6,948 bases of DNA from Collinsella sp. (lineage in GTDB: Bacteria > Actinomycetota > Coriobacteriia > Coriobacteriales > Coriobacteriaceae): the NCBI GenBank assembly GCA_019419485.1, contig DXZV01000009.1:2807-9754 (forward strand). The letters are read 5' to 3'. The translations under genes and the position numbers were made by a program. Below the pieces are notes generated by a model. That model had not been told where the DNA came from, made no database searches, and saw only the letters and a list, made by a program, of their open reading frames with translations. Of the stretch, positions 1 through 5,217 are shown one piece after another. Positions within the stretch are counted from its first letter, which is position 1. Each line of letters begins with the position of its first letter.

Positions 1-1177
1 CTTCGGCCTTGCCCAAAAAGACGAATCGCTTTATGGCCGCGGCGACATCTTCCGGTCCACAGTCGCTAGGTAGGAGAAAGCCGTTGACGCCATCGCTTAC
101 TATCTCGTGGGTTCCGCCAACGTCCGTGGCGATGACGGGAATGCCGAATCCGCAGGCCTCCATGATCGAAAGCGGCAGGCCCTCGCTTGACGAGACGTTC
201 ACGAAGACGTCGAAATGCTTCGCTGCGTACTCCCCCAAAAGCGCGTCGTTCGGCAAAGCCCCCGCGAACTTCGCGGTGGAGTGCGTCAGCAACGAGCAGG
301 CGGCCCTCGCCTCCTCGAGCTGTGGGCCGTCGCCGTAATGGGTCCATTCGACGCGAAGCCCTTCGGCATCAAGAAGGGTGACAGCCTTAGCAAGAAGAGG
401 CACGCGCTTAACGTCGACAATACGCGAGCACGAGACGACCCGCAACGGGCAGGTCAACGGCTCGCCGGACTTGTCTGGCATCTCCCGCGTTCCGAGATAG
501 GAGGTCGTCACCTTGCCCTCATGGCCCGGCCAGTTCGCGTTTATGTATTCCTCCCCGTCTTTCGAGCAGGGAAGCACTCCGGAAAGCTTGGATAGGAGGT
601 ATCCCCGGAAGGGCAAATAATGCACATGGGTACGATCTGCATACAGATCGTACCCATGTGCACGCGCAACGGCGCGTGCACATGGGTACGTGCCGGTCAG
701 CCAAGCAGCGACCAAAGCGGTGTCGTAAAGCCAAAAGCTGTATATGTGCGTGGGCTCAAAGCCAAAGCGGACCAGTTCCTCCGCAAGCACGTCCGCCTTT
801 GCCTTCGCCCTCGCGGCAAAGTAGCCCCGAAACACGCGCTTTCCGATTCCATGAACGGATTCTGTGGCATAGGCCTCACGAACGTCCGCACCGCCCAAAA
901 GGGGAAACGCGATCCCTTTGACTGCAAGCAAAGCCTTGTCCTTGGAGGTATTACCGCAACCCAAGGCCAGGGGCGTCACATTGCCCGGCAGCGCGCAGGT
1001 GGGCGCGTCACCCGGCTGCGCCTCGGTCCCCACGGCGAGCACCTCGTCGAAATAGGTCGAAAGAACGCCTATCTCGTTCTCGAGATAGGACTCAGCGGCG
1101 ACCTCGCCGCGGTTAAAGGGGAACATCCTCGTCAGAAGGAGCAGCCGTCTCTTTTTTTTATCAGCAGTAATCGCCAC
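1..1177 (-). CDS. Family 4 (GT4) glycosyltransferase, 3' end outside window
   Basis: This minus-strand frame is open from a GTG start at 1177 to the left edge, giving 392 visible residues and no stop. The start follows an AGAGGG ribosome binding site that lies in the last codons of ugd, whose stop is only 5 bp upstream. The N-terminus is RRLLLLTRMFPFNRGE (residues 10-25), typical of GT-B enzymes of the WcaL/AmsK type. RAHGYDLY lies at 172-179. The C-terminal donor domain has SSSEGLPLSIMEACG with the GT4 E-x7-E pair (E332, E340), then GIPVIATDVGG and HEIVSDGVNGFLLPSD. Family knowledge: retaining transfer from a nucleotide sugar, probably at the cytoplasmic membrane. Inference: it extends the polysaccharide repeat unit; donor and acceptor are unknown. 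Oddities are an A8 run in codons 7-9 and a large palindromic array at residues 163-186. The antisense strand is also widely open but encodes nothing recognisable. Confidence 0.93.
   Translation of the reverse strand, partial: MAITADKKKRRLLLLTRMFPFNRGEVAAESYLENEIGVLSTYFDEVLAVGTEAQPGDAPTCALPGNVTPLALGCGNTSKDKALLAVKGIAFPLLGGADVREAYATESVHGIGKRVFRGYFAARAKAKADVLAEELVRFGFEPTHIYSFWLYDTALVAAWLTGTYPCARAVARAHGYDLYADRTHVHYLPFRGYLLSKLSGVLPCSKDGEEYINANWPGHEGKVTTSYLGTREMPDKSGEPLTCPLRVVSCSRIVDVKRVPLLAKAVTLLDAEGLRVEWTHYGDGPQLEEARAACSLLTHSTAKFAGALPNDALLGEYAAKHFDVFVNVSSSEGLPLSIMEACGFGIPVIATDVGGTHEIVSDGVNGFLLPSDCGPEDVAAAIKRFVFLGKAE
621..662. repeat. Perfect inverted repeat, 19-bp arms, 4-nt loop (hairpin 1)
   Basis: The arm tgcacatgggtacgatctg at 621-639 is the exact reverse complement of 644-662; the loop is cata (640-643). 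It lies inside the GT4 gene, over the codons for about residues 173-186. Its right arm shares 649-662 with the next hairpin, so both cannot form on one strand at once. There is no U-tract, so it is not an ordinary intrinsic terminator. Confidence 0.97.
649..690. repeat. Perfect inverted repeat, 19-bp arms, 4-nt loop (hairpin 2)
   Basis: The arm cgtacccatgtgcacgcgc at 649-667 is the exact reverse complement of 672-690; the loop is aacg (668-671). It overlaps hairpin 1 by 14 bp. The 14-mer tgcacatgggtacg therefore occurs at 621-634, inverted at 649-662, and again at 677-690, an alternating three-arm array. The two direct copies are 56 bp apart, so they are read in different frames (T-H-V-H against Y-P-C-A), and the central copy encodes R-A-H-G-Y on the minus strand. 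Confidence 0.97.
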
Positions 1178-1182
1178 AAATA

Positions 1183-2454
1183 CTAATCCCTCTTGAATAG
1201 GTCGCGGGTATACACCTTGCCGGCAACATCGGCCAGATCGTCGCTCCACCGGTTGGCAATGATCACGTCGCACTCGGCCTTGAACTTCTCAAGGTCATGC
1301 GTCACCTCGGAACCGAAGAATTCCGGCGCGTCCAGCGTTGGCTCGTAGACAACGACCGGCACTCCCTTGGCCTTCACGCGCTTCATAACGCCCTGGATGG
1401 AACTGGCGCGGAAATTGTCGGAGTTCGACTTCATGGTCAGGCGGTACACGCCCGCCACGGGCTTCTCCTTGCCTTCGTATACCTTGTCCCACAGCAGTTG
1501 CAGTACCTCGTCTGCAATGTAGTCCTTGCGAGTGCGGTTGGCATCGACGATGGCCTCGATAAGGTTCTGAGGCACGTCCTTATAGTTGGCCAGCAACTGC
1601 TTGGTGTCCTTGGGCAGGCAGTAGCCGCCGTAGCCGAAGGAGGGGTTGTTGTAGTGGGAGCCAATGCGGGGCTCTAGGCACACGCCATCGATGACGTCCT
1701 TGGTGTTGAGTCCCCTCATCTCGCAGTAAGTGTCCAGCTCATTGAAGTACGCCACGCGAAGTGCCAGGTAGGTGTTGGCGAACAGCTTCACGGCCTCCGC
1801 CTCGGTGGTACCAAGAACGAGCTGCGGGATGCCCGTCGTGCCATCAGGGTTGGTGCGCTCAAGCTCGGCGGGGCCGACGCCTTGGGCGAGCAGCCCAGCA
1901 AACGTCTTTGCGGCCTTCACAGCTTCCTCGTCGTCCTTGGGCGCGCCCACAACGATGCGGCTAGGGTGCAAATTATCGTAGAGCGCCTTGCTCTCTCGAA
2001 GGAACTCGGGGCTGAAGATGATGCGGCTGTCGCCAAGCGTCTCGCGAAGCGACGAAGTGTAACCCACAGGGATGGTCGACTTGATGACAATCCAGGCCGT
2101 CGGGTTCACCGAGCGGATTGCCGAAATTGCGGCTTCAACAGACGAGGTGTCGAAAAAGTTGCGGTCCGAGTCGTAGTTCGTTGGCGTGGCCACGATGGCG
2201 AAATCCGCGCCTGTATAGGCCTCGGCGACGTCCACGGTTGCATGCAGGTCGAGCTTCCTCGTGCCCGCCTTAGCCTCGGCCAGGAAGAGCTCAATCTCGT
2301 CGTCCTGGATGGGCGACTGAAAAGCGTTAATCTTCTCTACCTTCTCGGAGACGATGTCGAGCGCGCGCACCTCGTTGTGCTGCGAGAGCAGAACGGCCAA
2401 CGAGAGCCCCACATAGCCGGTGCCGGCGACTGCTATCTTCATTTTTTCGGACAT
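1183..2454 (-). CDS. ugd: UDP-glucose 6-dehydrogenase
   Basis: Oxidises UDP-glucose to UDP-glucuronate with two NAD+, a cytosolic step that supplies acidic precursor for capsule or exopolysaccharide. The 423-residue protein closely resembles the E. coli Ugd type from memory. It has a Rossmann GTGYVG (11-16), VIKSTIPVG with T127, FSPEFLRE with E150, EAEAVKLFANTYLALRVAYF with K223 and N227, and the catalytic cysteine C279 in GYGGYCLPKD with D283. The C-terminal NAD/UDP domain ends VYTRDLF. It is longer than E. coli Ugd (388 residues, from memory), mainly through an insertion around 170-210 (DDEEAVKAAK to NPDGTTGIP). The ATG at 2454 is chosen because GAAAGG sits 9 nt upstream; an upstream in-frame start would place that site inside the coding sequence. 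It lies 43 bp after the GT2 gene and 5 bp before the GT4 gene, consistent with co-transcription. Confidence 0.97.
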   Translation of the reverse strand: MSEKMKIAVAGTGYVGLSLAVLLSQHNEVRALDIVSEKVEKINAFQSPIQDDEIELFLAEAKAGTRKLDLHATVDVAEAYTGADFAIVATPTNYDSDRNFFDTSSVEAAISAIRSVNPTAWIVIKSTIPVGYTSSLRETLGDSRIIFSPEFLRESKALYDNLHPSRIVVGAPKDDEEAVKAAKTFAGLLAQGVGPAELERTNPDGTTGIPQLVLGTTEAEAVKLFANTYLALRVAYFNELDTYCEMRGLNTKDVIDGVCLEPRIGSHYNNPSFGYGGYCLPKDTKQLLANYKDVPQNLIEAIVDANRTRKDYIADEVLQLLWDKVYEGKEKPVAGVYRLTMKSNSDNFRASSIQGVMKRVKAKGVPVVVYEPTLDAPEFFGSEVTHDLEKFKAECDVIIANRWSDDLADVAGKVYTRDLFKRD

Positions 2455-2463
2455 ATCATTCAA

Positions 2464-2469
2464 CCTTTC
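2464..2469 (-). promoter_or_regulatory. Ribosome binding site deciding the ugd start
   Basis: GAAAGG on the minus strand ends 9 nt before the ATG at 2454. It supports that start over the longer in-frame extension to 2484. The 43-bp gap to the GT2 gene shows no promoter or terminator that I can defend. Confidence 0.6.
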
Positions 2470-2497
2470 GTTAAGAGCAGGCACACATATGAAATAG

Positions 2498-3415
2498 TTA
2501 GGATTTCGCCTTGCCGAAGAACTTCAGCGCCTCAGAGACGCAGGCGGCGGGCGATGAGGCAATGGCCTTTAAGGCGTAAATCACAGCCTGGCCTGGCTGG
2601 TTGCTGCGCTTCATAGCGAAGGCGAGCACGGCGTTGTGGCGAAATTCGATGTAGCGCACATCCTTCTTGCTGAGGCGCGGGTAGTAGCCGCGCACCACCT
2701 CGTGCCTTGCGACCTCGCCGTTTACCTTGTTCTTGCCAAGCGAGAGCCTCTCGCCGGAATGGAGGTACTGCCTCACGTGCACCTCGGGCATGTAGCCCAT
2801 GTGGGCGCCAGCCTCTATGCAGCGCAGCATCAGCCACCAGTCTTGGCCGGTCGCCACCTCGCCGAAACCCTCAGTGCGGTCGAACAGGTCGCGCCTGAGC
2901 ATATAGATGGCCGTTGGGCTTATCGGCGTTAGGAGGTGCGCGCGCAGCAGACCCTCGGTGGAGAAGTCCTCGCAATGGTCGAGCCTGCGGTGCTCCACAA
3001 GCCGGCCACGTTCGTCATACCACGAGACATCCTGCCAGCTCATGTCGAGGGAGTTTTCCTGCATGAAGGCGACCTGGGTGGACACCTTGTCAGGCAGGAA
3101 CTCGTCGTCATCGTCGAGGAACGTGAGGTACTCGCCCGTCGCCTGGCGGCAGGCGTAGTTGCGCGCCGCCCCGCCGCCGGTCTGGCCGGAGGTGCGCAGC
3201 AGCCTAAAGTGCGGAAGGCTCGCGGCATAGGGGGCGACCGCCGCGTCGGTCTCGGCGCTTTCCGGCCACTCCGGCCGATTGTCGCTCACTACAATCAGTT
3301 CGATGTTCTCCGCGCCGTAGTCCTGCGCGGCGATTGAGTCCAGGGCCACGCGAATCCTGTCAGAGCGCTTGTAGGTCGGCACCACGATCGAGACGAGGGG
3401 TTTGTCAGCACTCAT
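2498..3415 (-). CDS. Family 2 (GT2) glycosyltransferase
   Basis: A 305-residue GT-A fold enzyme that would transfer a sugar from a nucleotide donor to the growing lipid-linked repeat unit on the inner face of the membrane. The N-terminus PLVSIVVPTYKRSDRI (6-21) is the classical GT2 nucleotide-binding start. GGGAARNYACRQATGEYLTFLDDDDEF follows, with the metal-binding Asp cluster at 101-104. GQDWWLMLRCIEAG carries the likely catalytic base D192. I see no transmembrane segment, so it is a single-domain soluble or peripheral enzyme. The ATG at 3415 lies 3 bp after the stop of the sugar-transferase gene, and its GGGAGG ribosome binding site (3422-3427) is inside the end of that gene, suggesting translational coupling. 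Substrate specificity cannot be read from the sequence. Confidence 0.95.
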   Translation of the reverse strand: MSADKPLVSIVVPTYKRSDRIRVALDSIAAQDYGAENIELIVVSDNRPEWPESAETDAAVAPYAASLPHFRLLRTSGQTGGGAARNYACRQATGEYLTFLDDDDEFLPDKVSTQVAFMQENSLDMSWQDVSWYDERGRLVEHRRLDHCEDFSTEGLLRAHLLTPISPTAIYMLRRDLFDRTEGFGEVATGQDWWLMLRCIEAGAHMGYMPEVHVRQYLHSGERLSLGKNKVNGEVARHEVVRGYYPRLSKKDVRYIEFRHNAVLAFAMKRSNQPGQAVIYALKAIASSPAACVSEALKFFGKAKS

Positions 3416-3418
3416 GCG

Positions 3419-4219
3419 CTACCTCCCCGTCTTCTTCTTGCCGAACATGACGCCAAAGGTCTTGAAGAAGACCTTCCAGTCTGCCTTGAGGCTGGCACCC
3501 TTCGCGTAGGCAAGCTCGAACTCCTGGCGCAGGCCGTTCTCGAAGGTCGCGAGGTTGCGCGGGCCCGACTGCCAGGCACCGGTAATGCCCTGCGGGACGG
3601 CAAGCACCTGCACCTGTTGCTCGTGCGTATAGTTCCCGAGCTCCTCGTAGGTGATGGCGCGAGGGCCGATGACGGAGAGCTGGCCCGCGAGCACGTTGAA
3701 GAACTGGGGCAGCTCGTCCAGGGAAGTCTTGCGCAGGACGCGGCCTAGCTTGGTGATGCGGGGATCGTTTGTGACCTTCCGCTCGCGGTGCCACTCCTCG
3801 ATCTGCTCGGGGCTGAGGTACTTCTCCACGTCGTTGGCGTCGGCGACCATGGAGCGGAACTTGAGCACGCGGATGGGGCGACCGAAGCGCCCAGCCCGCT
3901 CGTGCGCATAGATGGGAGCACCCTTGGTGTCGGCCGCAATGAACGCGCAAAGAACCGTGCCAGGGATAAGAGCCACGACGCAGACGCACGCACTGAACGC
4001 GATGTCGAACGTGCGCTTCACGAAGCGGTAGCCAAGCGATCGCGTGTCGAGCGCACGGGACTCTGCAGCGAACTCGGGCGAGCCCGGGAGGCTCACCGCA
4101 CCCGTGTTTGCAGCGGAGCCGACCCCAGCACCCGCCGTGCCCTTGCGCCGGTCCATGGCCCGAGCAATGAGCGTCGCCCCCACGGGCGCATTATTCTCTG
4201 TTACTTCTTTAGCAGTCAC
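3419..4219 (-). CDS. Polyprenyl-phosphate sugar-1-phosphate transferase (initiating enzyme)
   Basis: A bacterial sugar transferase (monotopic phosphoglycosyl transferase family, WcaJ/PglC-like) that attaches the first sugar phosphate to undecaprenyl phosphate. The 266-residue protein starts with a polar, Ala/Gly-rich tail (1-63). Then come RFVKRTFDI (65-73), a hydrophobic membrane-embedded helix (about 71-95), ERAGRFG, VLKFRSM (118-124), KTSLDELPQFFNVLAGQLS with the catalytic D168-E169 pair, and VIGPRAITYEEL. It lacks the N-terminal multi-helix domain of full-length WcaJ, so it is the short form. The start is GTG at 4219, preceded by GAAAG 7 nt away and AGGA 14 nt away. An internal ATG at 4156 is possible but has no visible ribosome binding site. 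It is the second gene of the operon; the sugar moved (glucose, galactose or another) is unknown. Confidence 0.95.
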   Translation of the reverse strand: MTAKEVTENNAPVGATLIARAMDRRKGTAGAGVGSAANTGAVSLPGSPEFAAESRALDTRSLGYRFVKRTFDIAFSACVCVVALIPGTVLCAFIAADTKGAPIYAHERAGRFGRPIRVLKFRSMVADANDVEKYLSPEQIEEWHRERKVTNDPRITKLGRVLRKTSLDELPQFFNVLAGQLSVIGPRAITYEELGNYTHEQQVQVLAVPQGITGAWQSGPRNLATFENGLRQEFELAYAKGASLKADWKVFFKTFGVMFGKKKTGR

Positions 4220-4303
4220 AATAAAACTTTCGTTCCTGTCCCCAGGACCCCCCCCAAATCCACAAATTCAAAAACCAAATAAATTGCCGGTGCAACGTAT
4301 CCC
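4220..4303 (-). other. 84-bp AT-rich spacer with a G8 run
   Basis: Between the antiterminator stop and the sugar-transferase GTG lies an AT-rich stretch. On the minus strand it ends in a run of eight G (4248-4255) and then a small hairpin (TCCTG GGGA CAGGA, 4234-4247) whose right arm overlaps the probable ribosome binding region. I see no convincing terminator or promoter. The homopolymer is 28 nt or more from the start codon, so a length change would not shift a reading frame, but it could alter ribosome access. Confidence 0.6.
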
Positions 4304-4894
4304 TTACGTTTTGCTGGGAACGTCCAGCGGAAGCAGCTCCCTAAAAGCGGAGACGCCTTCGCCCACGTCCACCAGGCACCAGCGCTTATGACGGTCGACC
4401 TTTTTAACGCGGGCCTCTTGCCCCACAAGTGGACCCTGCTCTATGTGCAGCACGCCATCTTCTATGCGCGCCACGCTGTTGCGCACCACTCCGTCGTCGT
4501 CCAGCACGCTGCGGTACCACTCCTGCGCATCGTCCGGCATAGGCGCATAGGCCCGCTCCCTGCTGCCGGCAATGCGGCAGCCAAAGCTCAGTTGAGCCAA
4601 AGCCCTATCGAGCGCTGCGGCATCGTGCGTGGCGACGAAGAAATATTCCTTGTACATGGGTTTGGTTTGGAGCGACCAGGCGCCGTCCCGCTTAAACCAG
4701 AACTCCTTTTGCATCACAAAAGCGTCCTGCATCAGATCGTGCGGGATAATACGGCGGACCTTTTCGCAGGTCTCGCGCTCTTTACCGTTGGGGGTGTGGA
4801 CCAGATACCAGCGGACGCGGCCATGCTGGCTGTTGGTAGTTGCGCCGTTGAATGCGCCCGGCAGTTGCTCTTGGCGCCGCGTTGTCTGCTCCAT
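4304..4894 (-). CDS. NusG-like specialised antiterminator (LoaP/UpxY/RfaH-like)
   Basis: A 196-residue paralog of the elongation factor NusG, expected to bind RNA polymerase and let it read through pauses and terminators in its own long operon. RWYLVHTPNGKERETCEKVRRI (28-49) is the start of the NGN domain in LoaP-type proteins. KPMYKEYFFVAT (78-89) matches the NGN 'P.FPGYvFV' strand. A KOW-like domain follows in the last 45 residues (GPLVGQEARVKKVDRHKRWCLVDV, key G154, G158, V163). An N-terminal polar extension of about 27 residues is unusual. The ATG at 4894 is chosen over a TTG-initiated extension to 4930 because AAGGGGG lies 6 nt upstream. It is the first gene after the promoter region and directly precedes the sugar-transferase gene, the usual place of LoaP and UpxY genes in polysaccharide loci. 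It could be called loaP, but the assignment among NusG paralog families is not certain. Confidence 0.88.
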   Translation of the reverse strand: MEQTTRRQEQLPGAFNGATTNSQHGRVRWYLVHTPNGKERETCEKVRRIIPHDLMQDAFVMQKEFWFKRDGAWSLQTKPMYKEYFFVATHDAAALDRALAQLSFGCRIAGSRERAYAPMPDDAQEWYRSVLDDDGVVRNSVARIEDGVLHIEQGPLVGQEARVKKVDRHKRWCLVDVGEGVSAFRELLPLDVPSKT

Positions 4895-4900
4895 CTCTCG

Positions 4901-4907
4901 CCCCCTT
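4901..4907 (-). promoter_or_regulatory. Ribosome binding site deciding the antiterminator start
   Basis: AAGGGGG on the minus strand, 6 nt from the ATG at 4894. It makes that ATG a better start than the upstream in-frame TTG at 4930. Confidence 0.65.
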
Positions 4908-4977
4908 TTCTGGCTTTGCGACGCACGCAAATACCGGGGCGTTTAGAACATCTTCTCGCTCGCAGCTAGGCGCAGTC

Positions 4978-4998
4978 GCAAAAGTACAGGTTTTTGTA
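4978..4998. repeat. Inverted repeat arm, operon-proximal
   Basis: gtacaggtttttgta at 4984-4998 is the exact reverse complement of 5091-5105. The outer flank gcaaaa (4978-4983) matches the other arm's outer flank with a 2-nt gap. Inside the arm is a small dyad, TACA-N6-TGTA (4985-4998), which could be a dimeric protein site or a recombinase crossover site. It would lie at about +10 to +24 of the predicted transcript. Confidence 0.9.
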
Positions 4999-5014
4999 TC
5001 TTTCGACGCGAGCC

Positions 5015-5020
5015 ATTATA
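5015..5020 (-). promoter_or_regulatory. Candidate -10 box (TATAAT) for the polysaccharide operon
   Basis: A perfect TATAAT reads leftward towards the antiterminator gene. Hexamers at 16-18 nt spacing (GAAAAC, GGAAAA, GGGAAA) do not resemble TTGACA, so the promoter may need an activator or be weak. It lies within the 92 bp enclosed by the inverted repeats. It is the best candidate start for the five-gene operon, because thrS is closed off by its own terminator. Confidence 0.55.
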
Positions 5021-5090
5021 CAAGTTAATTCGGACTGTTTTCCCAGATTGCACAAATTGCGGCGCGAAAGGACACATCTCCATAACCCTC

Positions 5091-5113
5091 TACAAAAACC
5101 TGTACCTTTTTGC
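5091..5113. repeat. Inverted repeat arm, thrS-proximal
   Basis: tacaaaaacctgtac at 5091-5105 is the exact reverse complement of 4984-4998. The extension to 5113 (ctttttgc after 5105) matches the other arm's outer flank apart from a 2-nt length difference. The arm centres are about 106 bp apart, and the enclosed segment is 4999-5090. Similarity stops at once on the inner side, which gives sharp repeat boundaries. Confidence 0.9.
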
Positions 5114-5118
5114 ACAAC

Positions 5119-5146
5119 AAAAAAGGCGCTCTACCAGCGGTTTTTT
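5119..5146. terminator. Possible second, weaker hairpin terminator
   Basis: A6-GG-CGCT, loop ctacc, AGCG-G-T6. The GC core is only 4 bp with a G-G mismatch below it, then A-T pairs, and a T6 run follows on both strands. On the minus strand the sequence after the core is GCCTTTTTTG, like the tail of the stronger thrS terminator. It could be a backup or a bidirectional terminator shielding the operon promoter from thrS. The stem is weak. Confidence 0.35.
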
Positions 5147-5160
5147 CTCGTTTTGGCATT

Positions 5161-5196
5161 AAAAAAGGCGACCGCCCTTTGTGGACGGTCGCCTTT
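5161..5196 (-). terminator. Intrinsic terminator of thrS
   Basis: ggcgaccg (5167-5174) pairs perfectly with cggtcgcc (5186-5193). Two more G-C pairs lie inside after one mismatch, and A-T pairs lie outside. On the minus strand the stem is followed by TTTTTT (5166-5161). It begins about 25 bp after the thrS stop. On the plus strand the tail (tttcgttgtttc) is poorer, so it acts mainly for thrS. Confidence 0.9.
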
Positions 5197-5217
5197 CGTT
5201 GTTTCTGTTGGGTTGCC

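Larger units (their letters stand above)
4895..5008 (-). promoter_or_regulatory. Predicted 5' leader of the polysaccharide operon
   Basis: If transcription starts about 7 nt after the TATAAT box, the leader is about 114 nt long. Two dyads are visible. GCTCGC (5013-5008) can pair with GCGAGC (4963-4958). TTTGCGAC (4982-4975) can pair with GTCGCAAA (4922-4915). Their order is A-B-A'-B', so they form either a pseudoknot or two exclusive structures. The second stem ends just before the ribosome binding site. The first dyad may begin at or before the start of the transcript. No ops-like element was recognised. Confidence 0.35.

Noticed and set aside
621..690. Palindromes as an intrinsic terminator, CRISPR repeat or insertion-sequence end
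   Set aside because: No T-run follows on either strand, there is no spacer periodicity, the reading frame passes through intact, and no transposase is nearby.
620..1186. Plus-strand open frame of 188 codons, with another of 126 codons at 215-595
   Set aside because: They are exact antisense shadows of the GT4 codons. The opposite strand carries clear family motifs (EGLPLSIME, RAHGYD, HEIVSDGVNGF) and a ribosome binding site. The plus-strand products resemble nothing.
1882..2616. Plus-strand open frame of 244 codons
   Set aside because: It lies antisense to ugd, crosses the ugd start and the spacer into the GT2 gene, and its protein is arginine-rich without a recognisable domain.
3405..3989. 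Minus-strand open frame of 194 codons in another frame of the sugar-transferase gene
   Set aside because: Arginine/alanine-rich composition typical of a GC-rich alternative frame. The sugar-transferase frame has all the family motifs.
4895..4930. N-terminal extension of the antiterminator from a TTG at 4930
   Set aside because: The ATG at 4894 has AAGGGGG at proper spacing, while the TTG lacks a good site.
4388..4969. Plus-strand open frame of 193 codons
   Set aside because: Antisense to the NusG-like gene, with no recognisable domain and no ribosome binding site that I can defend.
4943..5083. Possible 46-residue leader peptide (minus strand, begins MEMCPFAPQF)
   Set aside because: GAGGG is only 2 nt from its ATG. 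The frame spans the candidate promoter and would need transcription from further upstream, and the product looks like nothing known. It is open through one repeat arm, but that is not evidence enough.
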